A stretch of DNA of 64,000 bases from positions 310,001 through 374,000 of the forward strand of contig BDSI01000027.1 of the NCBI GenBank assembly GCA_003117195.1, given 5' to 3'. How positions within the stretch are numbered: the first letter of the stretch is position 1; each line of letters begins with the position of its first letter. The position numbers and the translations under genes were made by a program. The DNA is from Eudorina sp. 2006-703-Eu-15. Lineage: Eukaryota > Chlorophyta > Chlorophyceae > Chlamydomonadales > Volvocaceae. The notes beneath the pieces were generated by a model. It was not told where the DNA came from and ran no database searches. It saw only the letters and a list, made by a program, of their open reading frames with translations. Shown piece by piece: positions 25,701 to 37,405 of the stretch.

Positions 25701-27648
25701 CCGGTGGCATGCAACGCAGCAAAAGACTGCTCAGGCCGCGCGTGTCGCCCAAACCACGTCCACCGGGTGCTTTCAGGCAATTCCTGGGACCCATCAGAAA
25801 CGCCGCCTTTTCGGGACCAGAGCGCCGCCAGTCCCAGGGTTAGCAAAAGCGCTATGAACCTGCCGTATGGGCGGCAAAGCAGCACACTTCTCGCGATGCT
25901 GCCATATCACAGCGCTCCACTGCTTTCGGCTCGTGCCCCTGCACGCCTGCCGTACCCCAGCAGGCGACGCCCACGGTCGAAGCATTGGTCCCGGGGTCCC
26001 AGTGTGTGCTCAGATCCGGCGCCCCCCACCCCACCTCCAGGTTCTCCTCCTTGACGCTCTGCAGCTCCTTCCGCAGCTCCGTGTTCGCGACCTCCAGCGC
26101 GCGGTTGTCCTTCGTGAGCCGCTCGATCTTCCACTCGCTCTGCTGCTTCGTGTCCTGCGCCCGCGCCTCCGCGACCACGCGGTCGTGCTCCTGAGAGAGC
26201 GTCCGGTAGCGCTCCCGCAGGTCGTTGTAGTCATCGCGCATACGCTCGTACCGCTGCATGTTATCCGCCGCGCGCGTTTGCAGCTTCAGGATCTCCTTGT
26301 CGCGCTCCTTGATGCTGGAGGCGATCCAAAGGGGAGCGCATTCCACGCCTTATCGCCCTCCCAGGACCCAGAGCGTCGCGCCAACCGCTTGCCGTCGTGC
26401 GACAAGGGCGCGCTGGCTCCTCCGCCAATCGTATTCAGTAATCCCGCTCATTATTCGAGAGCCCTCAGGGCACCTGCCCTAAACACTCTCACGGTAAAAC
26501 ATGAACGTTTCCACCGTTGTCACCTTGCTTACCTCTCCTCCAGTTCATCCCTCCGTGCCAGCGCTTCCTTCTCGCTCTCCCGCAGCTGATCCGCGAGCTG
26601 CTCCAGCTCATCCAACTGGTCCAAAAGGTCCTGCACGCCAACAGCAACTGAAATACTTGGCGACGATGAAAGGGGCAGCACCGCGCCACCGCGAGTAGCA
26701 TCATCGGAGGGCCATGACCGCCGTCCATGTGCCCTTGGATCTGATTTGATAACGCCATCTGTCATTTCATGCACCCACTAGCTGCCAACCGATGCAGGTG
26801 TGGCAGCTTACGTTGGCCCTAACGCGTCATTAGTGAGGCCATGCTGTCGCTTCAGTAACCTGGTGTGTTGGCCGCTATGGCTGCATGACCGGTCATGCAG
26901 GTGGTGGTGGTGGATGGGTGCGCAGTCCTTGGTAGGGGTCGGGGTTGATGCGATGAGGCGCCTACAAAGCTATGTGGGCCCGTTGGATCGCCGGGTCGGG
27001 ACTAAGGGTCCACCTTGTAACGGTGTTGCCCCATCGTACCTCATTCTGGCGGCGCACCACTGCAATGTCGCCTGTCGCGTCCTCCTGGTCCCGCATCTCA
27101 CGAAGCCGGTTGATCTCCTCCCGCAAACGTCGCACCTCATTATTCTACATAACGAGATACCAACGGGATTGCGCTCAGCGGCATGGTTCGTTTGGGCTTG
27201 GGCTTAGGTGGATTGCGTGCGGGGCTGCCCTGGGTTCGGCTCCTGCCCGCTGCCACCTTACTTGGAGCTCATTGAAGTCAGCTGTCACTTCTTCGTTCTC
27301 AGAGAATTGCACGTCGAGGGCAGCCTGCAAGATTCTGACCACTCGCAGCAGGGTTTCCACGGCCTGCTGCGGCGGCACGCTGGCGTCCACCACGACCTGA
27401 GCCCCCTCCAGCTCCTTCGCCGCCGATATAACCCGGTCCACATCCGGCTCTTGTAGAGTGAAACCCTGAGGCGAACGATTTTTAAGGTCTAACCAAGGTT
27501 ATGGGGTGCCGGTGCTTCATGTCGCAGTAAGGGGCCTCCTTACTTTGCCAACTGCTTCCGCAGGTGGAGCTATGCGAACAAGCTCATCCAACTCCACACG
27601 GCTTAACACGTTGGGCTTCGGACGAAACTCGTAGTCGCCTTCGGCCAT
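10725..27648 (-). CDS. CEP290: CEP290, ciliary transition-zone coiled-coil protein
   Basis: Builds the membrane-microtubule linkers of the ciliary transition zone and gates cilium entry. Exons (5'-3'): 27648-27544, 27465-27262, 27144-27040, 26630-26533, 26314-26035, 25693-25497, 25209-25029, 24744-24496, 23897-23655, 23379-23191, 22876-22615, 22206-21766, 21413-21172, 20894-20748, 20546-20337, 19942-19764, 19591-19171, 18874-18668, 18348-18197, 17863-17573, 17335-17140, 16788-16438, 16202-15978, 15726-15526, 15233-15063, 14737-14523, 14232-13825, 13672-13576, 13378-13155, 12920-12740, 12497-12330, 12050-11270, 11047-10725. They stay in phase for 2,647 codons (human about 2,479). Diagnostic matches are LYEAGVYGLPQ with DLYDENAMLRKK, ILQWEEGKKLNAKID, and the C-terminal ELNAFDPSFWDEV. 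Nearly the whole protein is coiled coil. Glycine-rich loops near 16500 and 13200 look lineage-specific. One intron holds a foldback (24130-24286) and another a SINE-like repeat. Confidence 0.93.
24130..24286. repeat. Long foldback (inverted repeat) in a CEP290 intron
   Basis: The core arms 24161-24203 and 24211-24253 are 43 bp each with two mismatches, separated by a 7-base loop. Weaker pairing extends outward, with GCTTCGGC-like sequence on both sides, to roughly 75-bp arms. It lies in the intron between exons 24744-24496 and 23897-23655 and does not interrupt coding. It could be a MITE-like foldback element or a hairpin RNA precursor. Confidence 0.75.
26820..27020 (-). repeat. Dispersed SINE-like repeat, copy a (in CEP290 intron)
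   Basis: Shares the block from CAGTAACCTGGTG through GCGCAGTCCTTGGTAGGG to the end motif GGGTCCACCTTGTAACG with repeats at 34733, 39328 and 54373. It is in the opposite orientation to those as written. It ends about 20 bp before exon 27144-27040 of CEP290. Confidence 0.7.
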
Positions 27649-28041
27649 TTTGTTTGCAATAAACTGACCTAGCTTCCGCCCATTTCAAGGTTGTGGTCAA
27701 TCACCCAACCCAGGTAAATAATGCAGTTCAGGGAGTAACACCTGCATTGATACTGCTTGCATTTACATGGATGAGATGTGCGCGAGCTGCTCAACGTAGC
27801 TGTCGTAGTCCAATGTCGTTCCAACCGTGTCAAAATTAACAAAACCGAATGCACTCCAACTCAATGTTCTGCACTGTAAAGTCAATATCAATGTAGGCAG
27901 TTGATGTCCATGCGCATCACAACCAGTTCCCGAGAACGGGCGTCCACTTCGAAGGATTACAAAGCACTTCACATAAGTGAAGGAGCTATTCAAAATTGAT
28001 GACAATGTTTCACACACGATAGTTTATATACATTATTAGCT
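27649..28041. promoter_or_regulatory. Shared upstream region of head-to-head CEP290 and CFAP61
   Basis: 393 bp separate the two initiator ATGs, so both 5' UTRs and both core promoters must fit here. Short inverted repeats occur: CACTTCACATAAGTGAAGG near 27964 and TTCCCGAGAACGGG near 27927. CFAP61 has a TATATA-like sequence just before its start. The elements that drive cilium-gene induction cannot be named from sequence alone. Confidence 0.5.
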
Positions 28042-31000
28042 ATGGGCATAACAGCCAAGCTGACCGCCGCGCGCGATGTGGTGGCTATCGACGCGCTGGT
28101 GAAGAAAGTGTCCCATGTAGATGCCAACAGCACGTTACTGCTGTAGGTGCATGACGACAGCAACTTTGGATGCCAGTTTGCACACGCTTGAGGACCCTGG
28201 TGGTGCATGCAGGGGCAGCGCGCTGCTGAGCCTGTCAGCGTTCGACGAGAAGGACAATCTTGTTGGCTATTTGTGCTTGTAAGTACGTCGGCATCATCGT
28301 CTGACTGACCCAGATGACAGGATTGTCCGTGGTTCCGGACTTCAGGTGTCCCGAGTGCCGTAATCTCCGGCAGGATCCCTAACCGTTGTTTGTCGCGCGA
28401 ACACCCTGCAAGCATCCGCTGCCCGAACTTGGTATCAACGCACCCTGCCCTGCCCTGCCGGCGATCTAGGCCGCTTGCATATTCCCTGCTGTACCCGTGA
28501 CTGGGCAAGGGTGGGGCCCCGGATGCAACCCTCTGTGAGATGCTTTGCTTATAGCTGGATAACTCACGGCAATGCACTGCTTTGTAGGAACGATGTTCCA
28601 TGTGCACGACTGGGCCACGCCGGCGACGCCGCAGACTCCTGGATTCAGCAGGCAGCGGGGCCGCGGTTTAAGCTGGGCAGCACGGCTTTCGTGCGGGTGT
28701 GCACGACAGACCCCATCTATGAGGCGAGTGGCTGGCTCTTGGAACAGATTCGTGGCAAGGGTATCCGCACTTAACCCCCATTCACCACGGCGCACAGGGT
28801 CGCATGCTCCAGTACTGGCCACCCAACTGACTGTGTCCCATCCGCGTCGACCGCAGATCGAGGCCGTGTCAGCCCTGCTCCGGGCCGCCTTCCTGCTTGT
28901 ACCCTCTCTGCAAATGCTGCTGATGACGGCTGGCGGCGAGCTGTCGTTCACAGAGCCAGGTAATCATTCTAACTCCCAACTACTGGACGCGCTCGTAGGC
29001 CACCTCGCAGATGCATGACGGCCAACCCTGCTGGCTGTCCCGGGCTGTCCTGTCCGTCACCCTACCTTCACGATCATCCCCCTGTCCCCAACGCGCGCGG
29101 GCGTGTTGCCGCCTGAGCTATCCCAACCCATCCTGCTGCCTGCCGTGGCCCCCCGCAACCCTTCGTCCGCCTCAGGCCTGGCGGCGGTCTTCAGCCGAGT
29201 GGGCTCCAGCAAGGAGGCCGGCGCGGTGTTGTATGAAGCGCCTCGGCAGGCCGTGGTGCCGCCGCTGGCCATCCGGCCCGCTCGGGTAGAGGACCACGAC
29301 GATATGCTGCCCATCCTGCAGCGCTGCGAGCGGGCGTTCCCCGCGCTGGCGAAGCTGCCGGAGAGCAGCCGGCCGGAGGAGCCGTTCGCGCTGACGCGCG
29401 TGGTGGCGGGTCAGGACGAGCGCAACAGGGTGCTGGTGGCGGAGGCGGAGGGCAAGCTGGTGGGCTTCATCGTGATGACCAGCGACGTGGACACGGGCAA
29501 CCTCGCGGAGACGTTTGACCTGCATCCCTTTGACAACTTCCTGCCGCCGGAGGTGTACGAGCAGCAGTACGAGGAGGCGCGCGCTGCTGTGCGCGAGCGC
29601 AAGCTTTCGGCGCTGCGCGCGGAAGCCGCGCGCCGCAAGGCAGCGGAGGCGACCGAGGTGAATGCAGCGTCACAAACGGAGGGTGATGAGGACGCCGGGG
29701 CGGCGCCGCCGGTGCCGTCAACGCCTAAGGGTGGCAGCGGGGATGGGGCAGGCGTCGACGGCGAGGACGGTGCTGGGGGAGGGGAAGGCGAAGACGGGGA
29801 AGCAGCTGCAGCCGAGCCCGCAGAGCCGGAAGTCAGCCCGGAGGAGGCGGCGCTGCTGGCGGAGGCGGAGCCGGCGGAGGAGGAGACGCGCGCGGAGATG
29901 CTGGCTTTGTTCGCGGGGACGGCGCTGGATGTGGAGCCGACGCTGTTCGCTGTGACCATGCTCTGCATGGACCCCGCCTTCGAGGCGCAGGCGCACGAGT
30001 TCCTCGGCCCCGCCTTCGCGGTCTTCCCAGACAAGCTCTACTGCGTGGTGACGCTGCCCCACGACAGCCACGAGCCAGCGCTCATGGACACCATGACGCG
30101 TGTGGCGCCCCTCCCCGGCAGCCTCTTCCCCGAGGTGCTCTTCATGTTCAACCGCCACGCCCTCACTGCGGACTTCCACGTCCGGCATGGCGCGCCGGAC
30201 GACCTTGAACAGGTGGCGCTGCTGGTCTCGGGGATGCCCAACGCCGCGGACATCTGCGCGTCGTTCACCGGCGCCGCCCAGGCGGGCACCGCGATCGTGG
30301 CCGTGTGCCAGAATGAGCTGGTCGGCCTCTGCACGGTCAATCCTGAGGTGGACCTCGAGCTGCTGCAGGCGAACTTTGGTCTTAGCAGTCACGTGGACCT
30401 GGGCTACCAGCCGCGCGAGCAGCACGGCGAGATCGACATGTACACCATGAACCCCATCTTCGTGCACCGCCACAGGGCGTTCCTGGCGGGCGCGATGCGG
30501 CTGCTGGGCAAGACCGCACTGTACTACGCGCTGCCGCCCGGGCAGCAGCCGCCGGACATGCTGGATGTGCTGGAGCAGGTGGCGCCGCGGCACAGGACGG
30601 CCAGCGACAAACAGCTGCAGGCGGAGTTTGCGTTGTACACCTTCACGCGCCAGGCGGCGTTCAAGCGGCGGCGCTGCGTCAACGCACAGGCGAGTGGCCG
30701 TTGGGCGGGCTCGGGTGGAGCGTGTGCCTGGTGCTCGGGCCGAGATGGGTAGAGCACCAAGCTACTCGCATGCTGTGCGGGAGGTTGGCACTGACTGAGC
30801 TAGCATCGCATCGCGCCTTTAGAAGGGGCCTGAATACGATAGGCCCCTGGCAGGCATCTTCGTGAGTGACAGCCGAAGCCACCTCATCCCTCAACGCTGC
30901 ATAGCAGCCATCAACGACATGACCAGGGTTTCCTCGATGAGGCTAACGTTGAAGGGATGCTGGGGCGATGGTGGCGTAGTAAGCGCAAGAGCTGGGCCCG

Positions 31001-33355
31001 GTGGTTTGTCATGGCGGCAGAGCCGCCGACTGCACCGCACCTGAACGGCTGCGTCAAGCTCCGCTATTTGCATCACTGCCTGCATGAGCTGAGCGCGTAG
31101 GGGACCAAACGTCTGCGTGCTCTGCCGCTTAAACAGAAGCAGCCAGTCCCGGCATTGTAGTCCTGCAGCCGCGATAGCTCCTCCCACAGCGGACCGGGCC
31201 GGGGACGGGCAAGCAGCGGATCTGGCCACAACACGCGAGCAGCTTGCAAGGCTGGAGTAGCCTGCGCGTGCTCCTCCCACAGTGGCCCGACCGCAGCTGC
31301 CTTTACTTCCCGTCTTGCGAACTGCTCACGTGTTGTGGCCAGCTCCGCTGCCTGACACAGCCTGCCCAGGGGCTGTGCTGTACAGCTGGCCCTGTAAGAA
31401 TTGGTGGGGCGAGATCACTTGGCGCGCATGTGCCTTCAACAGCTGACTTTCCCTGCCGCCCGCCCTATCACAGATTGTCATAGCCGGCGCGAGCGAGTGC
31501 GGCCTGGCGGTGCTTGAGCGACTGCTACTGGACCCCGAGCTGCAATTCAACTACCTCACGTTGCTGGCGCCGGGAGGCATCAAGGTACGGTAGCTGGGAG
31601 GCAGCTGGGCGGGCGGGGTCGAGATTGAGGGGGGTGGCGTGTTGTCACGGATCCGACCGTTGTACCGCCAGGTAGCGTTGCGCCCGGCGCCCTGCTCCTA
31701 GCAACGACAGCGCAGCCCCGGTACATCCCCAGAGATCCACCTCTTGCGTCTGGGGTGCTGTTGTAGCACGAAGTCTATTCCTATTTCTGATTACGCTACA
31801 ACAGGTGCCCGCTCGACTTTGGTTCAGAACTCCGCGTCATGCCATCGGCCCAATCACATACGGTACCCTCACGCCTCCTTCCGCACCCGCCTCCCCTCCA
31901 ACTCCCGGTGGATATCAACTTTGACCCCCCCAGGTGGGCGGCATGGTCTGCCAGTACACCGCCGGCGTGATCGCGCGGCTGGGCCTGGAGGCGCGTGTGT
32001 TGCTGCTGGACGCGGAGATGTCCGGCCTGGAGCGCGACGCCCGCGTGATCCACCTGTCTGACAACTCGCAGCTCTCCTACAACCAGCTCGTCATCACGGC
32101 GGGGCTGCAGGACCAGAGCCGCTACCGCTTCGCGGAGGTGGACCCCGACGTGGCCGGGCTGCTCGTCACGGAGCTAGAGCTCGCCGCCGACTTCACCATG
32201 AATGACGCGATGATCATGAACAACATTCTGGTGTACGGCAACGGCCTGGGTGCCTACCACGCGCTCAGCGTGCTGGAGGCCAAGTCCGCGCTGGAGAAAA
32301 CGCGCTTCCTGGGGCCCCCCGGCCGCCAGACCCCGCTGGTGGGCGTGTTGCTGGGCATGGCGGAGGAGGTGGGCGTAGCGCTGCCGGCGCCGGAGCCGCT
32401 GGACCTGGTGCAGCTGACGATTGTGAAGCCGGTGGGGCCGGAGCTGCATGCGACGGGGCTGGTGGTGGATCCGGAGAACCCCGCGTCGGGGGTCGCCGAG
32501 GAGGTGCCCGTGGACCTGGTGGTGGGCTGCGAGCCGCCCAGCGTGTCGCGCGCTCTGTTCGCATGCCTCAACGATGCCAGCCTTGTGTTTGACGGGCGGC
32601 TGGTGGTGGACAACGCCTTCCGCACCAACGACCCCAACATATACGCGGGCGGCACCATCGCCAAGCTGTCGCGCCGCTGCGGCGGCGCGCACCTGGAGTT
32701 TTACAACAGCCGCGACGTGGGCGCCAAGCTGGCCGCCAGCCTGGTCGCCTGCTTCACCGCCGCGGCGCCTGGCGAAGGCGGCGGCGCCGCCGCCGCCGCG
32801 CCCGCGCCGCCGCCGCCGCTGACCGGCCTCCACCGCGCGCGCGCGGTGGGCTGCTCCCTGCCCGGCGGCTACCACTTCATGTTCGCCGGCTGCCCGGTGG
32901 CGCTAGCGGCTCCGTCCCTCCACGCACCGGAGGGCGGCCAGGAGCTGGTGACCACTACCGACCGCGGTCAGATGCGGCTCAACCTGGACTCGGACGGCGT
33001 CGTGCACAGCCTCATGTACATCGGCCGCCTGCCGGTGTCCGCCCAGCGCATGGGCTGCCTGGTGGGGCTGCACGCCAACTACCTGAACCAGGTGGTGCAG
33101 CGCCACGCCGCCGGCGAGATCCGCGACCTGCTGGCCTTCCTGACGGAGCCCTGGGCGGAGCTGCTGTACAACGAGGCGCTGGGGGGGCTGCGGGAGATGC
33201 TGCTGGAGCTGGGCCTGGCGACCATGTCCATGGGGGATCACGACGGGGGGCTGGTCAAGTGGGTCACAAACGTGCAGGACACGCTGCTGGAGTTCACGCG
33301 GTCGCATGCCAGCGAGCTGCCAGGGTATATCATACCGTCGGCGGCGCGGACGTGA
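28042..33355 (+). CDS. CFAP61: CFAP61 (FAP61), radial-spoke/calmodulin complex protein
   Basis: In Chlamydomonas FAP61 is a subunit of the calmodulin- and spoke-associated complex at the base of radial spokes and is needed for motility. Exons 28042-28142, 28213-28278, 28588-28723, 28857-28959, 29176-30689, 31474-31584 and 31934-33355 give 1,150 codons (human about 1,237). N-terminal acetyltransferase-like segments include [18 protein letters not shown] and [19 protein letters not shown]. An acidic Ala/Glu-rich insert lies at 29630-29880. The Rossmann-like C-terminal half starts at [15 protein letters not shown] and includes [14 protein letters not shown] and [20 protein letters not shown]. 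Two introns carry GC donors, after GAG at 28723 and after CACAG at 30689. Both are required by phase and by length agreement with the human protein. Its 3' part is duplicated at 38.6-40.2 kb. Confidence 0.92.
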
Positions 33356-34732
33356 GGGGATGGCGTGGCGGGGGCCTGCTGGTGCCGGGGTTGCTGTCGC
33401 ATGGTTGGGTTTCTGCAGGCGGGCCGGGGATTGGGAGGCGGTGGGTGGTCTGCTGTTTGCCGGGCAGCCAGGTCGCCGGATGGGTGAGGGGCCCGCCGCC
33501 GTGTCGAGGCGGTTCGGGGTTCGGAGGGGGTTGAGGCGCACACGGACACCATGGCTCCCTAGCTGACGCGCACTGGGGTGTCGCGTGGATTAGGCGGGTC
33601 CTGGATGCGGCCCTGGACCATATGTGGCAAGGCCGAAAACCGTGGTGTGAACAATAGTGCGGGTCTCCGGGTTTCGGTGCGGCAAAGATTGGGGCTGCGG
33701 ACGTGGGGCAAGAATGCTCAAGTCAAAGTCTTGTGGTCATGTTTCGGCCCTTAGCCTGCATATGCAGCGATGGCAGGGCCAACTGGATTGTCTAAGTCGG
33801 GTGTTGGCGTCTGAAAAGCTCTGACGCCGAGGCATGCCCGCGCTGCAGAGCGCGTGGGAGCATCCGGCTGGATTGTTGAGAAAAAAGAAGCGCGTCGGGT
33901 GGAAGCAGCAGGGTAGTCACGCCTACCTCCCTTTGGGCCCACCGGTCGCTGTTAGTTAACGTACAACCCCCGATTCACTGAATCCGCGATATGAATCAGA
34001 ACCAGAGACGATGGGATGTGGTGGTGAGCGCATAATGTCACCGAAATCGGTTGGATTCGGTGCTGAGTGCCCAAGGTTGCTGATGGGAAGCTGGTTTAGT
34101 GTTGATGAGAACCCCCCTACCTTGTGTGCGTGTCACCTGCAACCACAGCCTGCAACCCGATCGGAATTTGCATCAGAATGCGCGAAATCTGGGCAGTTGC
34201 CTTCGCCGTCTCTTGCCAGCTGGCAGCGAGTTACGTCAAGGGCGAGGGGACACGCTTGTTGAGCCTTGATGCTGATCGCGTACTTGACGGGGACAGGACT
34301 GAAGTAAGAGCATGCAAGCGAATCACGACAGGATGCTAAACGAGATGCCGAGATGATCCAGGAAGGCGAGACCAACAACCGGTGAAACTGATCCGCGCTT
34401 CTTCGGCACCGGCGCCGCTTTCTCATCCGCCCCCGCCTCCCCTTCACAGCTGCCGTTGCCATGGGCCCCGCCCGGCTGCGCAGCGGCCTCTACCTGCGAA
34501 ACCCACGACGAGGTAAGAGCTCGTGTCCGTGGTCGACGGCCCCAGAATTACGCAGTTGTCATTGCTACTGACATCAGCCTGCCGTGTTGGAGAAGCTACG
34601 GCCTCGGGTATCCAAGCGTGGCCGGTGCGCGTGGCATGCCAATGATATGGCGCGTCCGAACAAGCCCTGTTTCATAATCCGGCTGGCTCAGCAGCGAGCA
34701 GGCCTGCGCGCAGTTCGTGATATAGTAGTGAT
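33356..34732. other. CFAP61 3' region and intergenic spacer
   Basis: No gene supported. The stretch 33585-33770 is repeated, diverged, at 39990-40165. A shorter piece around 33545-33616 recurs at 37920-37995. The segment 33785-34830 has no counterpart in the second duplication copy. Confidence 0.5.
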
Positions 34733-34821
34733 CGTTACAAGGTGGACCCGAGTCCCGACCGGGTGCTCCAACGGGCCCAGATCATCAACCCCTACCAAGG
34801 ACTGCGCACCCATCCTCCAGG
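34733..34821 (+). repeat. Dispersed SINE-like repeat, copy b (truncated)
   Basis: Begins CGTTACAAGGTGGACCC and ends near CATCCTCCAG, matching only the first third of the longer copy at 39328. The missing remainder suggests truncation. Confidence 0.65.
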
Positions 34822-34859
34822 GGTTCGTGACATGTATCATGACAGAGAACTCGTTTGCA

Positions 34860-36116
34860 TGCCTAAGCTGTGCCATACTGCCTCTAAGTCTTTACAAGAA
34901 TAAATAACGTTTTTCGGAGTAAAAATTAGTTATTAGGACTTTGCAAAGCTCTAAAAGCTCTAAAACAATTATTTCCCACCTGGCAAATAATTTATAAAAT
35001 GCATGATCATTAAATATATAAATTTGCAGCCTCGCAGAAAATGTCTCGTAAAATAAAACAATTCGTGCAAGCGCACCGACGATGTGCTAGGTGTTTTAGT
35101 GTAGAATCCCTTAGAATCGATGTCGTTGGGCGTCGATGGTCGCGAGCCTGTGCCTGCCAGTGACAGTTCCGGCACTGAGTTCCACGCGTTCGCTTCCGGT
35201 CCGCCTTGGGGAGCACAAACGACCTTGCAAAACGTTATACATGCACGGCCGGGTTGCCTCGCAAACGTTTCAGTTCCTTAACTGATTCGGAGGCACGCGC
35301 GCCTTGCAAAAATATACAGTATAAACATTATTGTTTTTGGTCCTCGCAAATAGCGAGCGTAATTATTTGCGCTCGCAAACAATTAGACGGTACTGTAATC
35401 CATGGCATCTGATCTCACCTCCGTGTCGGTTACGGCAAAGTACAAGCTTTTTTATGACACAGTTAGGAAGGTGCGCGCAGGGGCTCCGGGCGAACTGCTC
35501 CGAAGTCAATTTGATGCGTTTCCCATTTGGACCCAACTTTGAAATCTCACCATATGATAAGGGGCTGCAGTGTCATCTCGGATGGCGATTGCGCCCATTT
35601 CAGGACTCGTCAAGAATTTACCGAGGCCGTACGTGCAAGCCGCGTGCAAGCGAGGGCAAGCGTGGAGTTGCGACTTGTTGCATCTCGACTAGCTTATTTT
35701 ACGTACACTAATGGTTATTGCTTAATCTGTCTGAGTTCTGCGTACGTCCCGCTTTCCTTTTGTGAGTAATTAAACGCTGCGCGCTTTTTAGGAATGTCCT
35801 CAATTTAAATATAAAGATACATAATTTAACATATCAGATCTCCCATACATCTATCATGTACCAATGAAGGCTTAAGATAGATCTGTCGTCATCCGATGCT
35901 TCTCGGGAAACAGTGAACTGGTAGGTATAATCAATATATTAAAATTTATCTTTTGGGTTAATGTATTGAACAAGTCAGAAGACCCTGACTTGCCAGGTAG
36001 CTCTGGCCCCAGAACCAGGACGGGCAGGGAGTGTCGGCCCTCTGGTAGTAGCAGATTGGCCTGTATTTCGGATTGTGTGCCCGATTCTCAGCCCCATTGC
36101 CCGCAGACGCTATTAA
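34860..36116. other. AT-rich spacer upstream of glycine-zipper gene (duplicated)
   Basis: Markedly richer in A+T than the flanking genes. The part from about 35346 is repeated in copy 2 at 41825-42006 and 44883-45530. Shared landmarks are TAGCGAGCGTAATTATTTGC, the CATTTGGACCCAAC block and the ATCTCGGATGGCGATTG block. No ORF here is conserved between the two copies, so it is probably noncoding. Confidence 0.6.
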
Positions 36117-37405
36117 ATGCCGAGCCCCAACGTAGCCAACGCTCAGCCTGAGGTGCGCATAAGTTCGTTGGTTGACACTTGGCGTATCGCAGACACGGCT
36201 AATGGATTGGCACTTGTTAAATGTACTGGCACGCTGTCCATCGCTTTCTATCTGCAGGAGGCGCCTGGGCTGGATGTTGATGACCTTCACGACATAGTTA
36301 ATCAGTGGGCGCAGGGTGAGCCAGCCCTTTCCCTTGTCCTAACCGGCCAAGGTTTGATACCCTGAAAAACCCACACCTCTTCACGCACACAGGTGGCGAC
36401 ACGGACGATGAGGCCAAGGAAAAACTAGTGAAAGCGCTGAGGGACATACTGAAAGACAAGGTCGCCTTCCAAGGCGACACCACGGAGGTTAAAACGGCTT
36501 TGAAACTCATGGACGTCGTCCGAGAACTCGCTGCGGGCAAGCTATGCATTACCCTGAACATGTGAGGTAGGCCACCACCTCAACTTGATCAGCCGCGGGT
36601 CACTTTCCGTTGCCTTCAGGTTCCCGATCCGAGGCCGCAGAGAAGCTTGCGGAAGTCGGTGGATACGACAAGGAGTTCAAGTTTTTCAGTAAAGTGTACG
36701 AAGTGGCTAAAGGTGGGCCGGGAGGTTTTGTAGTCCGGCGGCGTTAGCAAGTTAGCGAGACGTTGTAACCCGCACGTTTCAGTGCAACCGTGCAGGCATC
36801 ATTGCAGGCGCTGCGAACGGCACTGAGATGGTGGAGAGGGCCGCGGACATGACAGTAAAAGCCGTCAACCCCAAAGTGCTGTTGGAGGTGGCCCAGGTGA
36901 GAAGACTGCGTCGGGTGCGGCAGTGGCGTTCTGATCTGCTAGACAGTCGCTGTTGGCTGCAGTTGCGTAACCAACAATCAGTACGGACCTCCTCGAGCAA
37001 CATGATCCAACCACAATGCGTGGGCGTACGTCGGCCCCACCCTTCATCTTGGTTATGTCCGTGGGTCCTCAGGCGACCATCCGCGTTCTCCGCGCCGCGT
37101 TCCCCAGCCTCGACGCGGATGAGGAGACGAAGAAGATCGAAGACGCAGTGTTGGGAGGCGCTATCAAGGGCTTCGGTCTGGGCTCAGTGGTTCTGGGCGT
37201 CGTGGGGGGCCTTATTGCTGGGCCTGCAGGCGCTGCGATGGGCGTGGCGATCGGCGGTGCCCTCGGCGGCGGAGCAGGTGCTGCCAATGGTTGCGTCACG
37301 ATTATGGGCGAACAGCGCAAGGCTGAGGAGGCTGCGCAGGCTGCAGCGAGGAAGAGCCATGCGGTCGTTGAGGCCGCTACTGCTGCCGAGGAGAGGGCCG
37401 CCTAG
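36117..37405 (+). CDS. Glycine-zipper protein of unknown family
   Basis: Not recognised. Proposed exons are 36117-36315, 36393-36536, 36620-36712, 36808-36896 and 37073-37405, for 285 codons. The N-terminal half is soluble and helical, with LQEAPGLDVDDLHDIVNQWA, EKLVKALRDILKDKVAF and LMDVVRELAAG. The last exon holds a glycine-zipper membrane segment (GLGSVVLGVVGGLIAGPAGA onwards) and then an Ala/Glu-rich helix to the stop. Exon 2 runs into an in-frame TGA at 36562. Joining it to exon 3 in phase needs a GC donor at 36536/36537 (GCGG|GCAAGC), so that junction is the weak point; the gene could instead end at that TGA. A decayed copy lies at 45.5-46.1 kb. Insertion into or oligomerisation at a membrane is inferred from the zipper only. 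Confidence 0.6.

Noticed and set aside
29411..30593. Minus-strand open frames opposite the large CFAP61 exon
   Set aside because: Antisense shadows of a conserved exon; no splice logic or domain.
31244..31483. Plus-strand open frame ([12 protein letters not shown]) conserved in both duplication copies (31244 and 38951)
   Set aside because: Similarity reflects the duplicated CFAP61 intron; the junction of 30689 to 31474 is in phase without it and the two frames show no coding-type constraint.
32174..32875. Minus-strand open frame of 233 codons
   Set aside because: Antisense of the CFAP61 terminal exon, which aligns well with the family in the plus frame.
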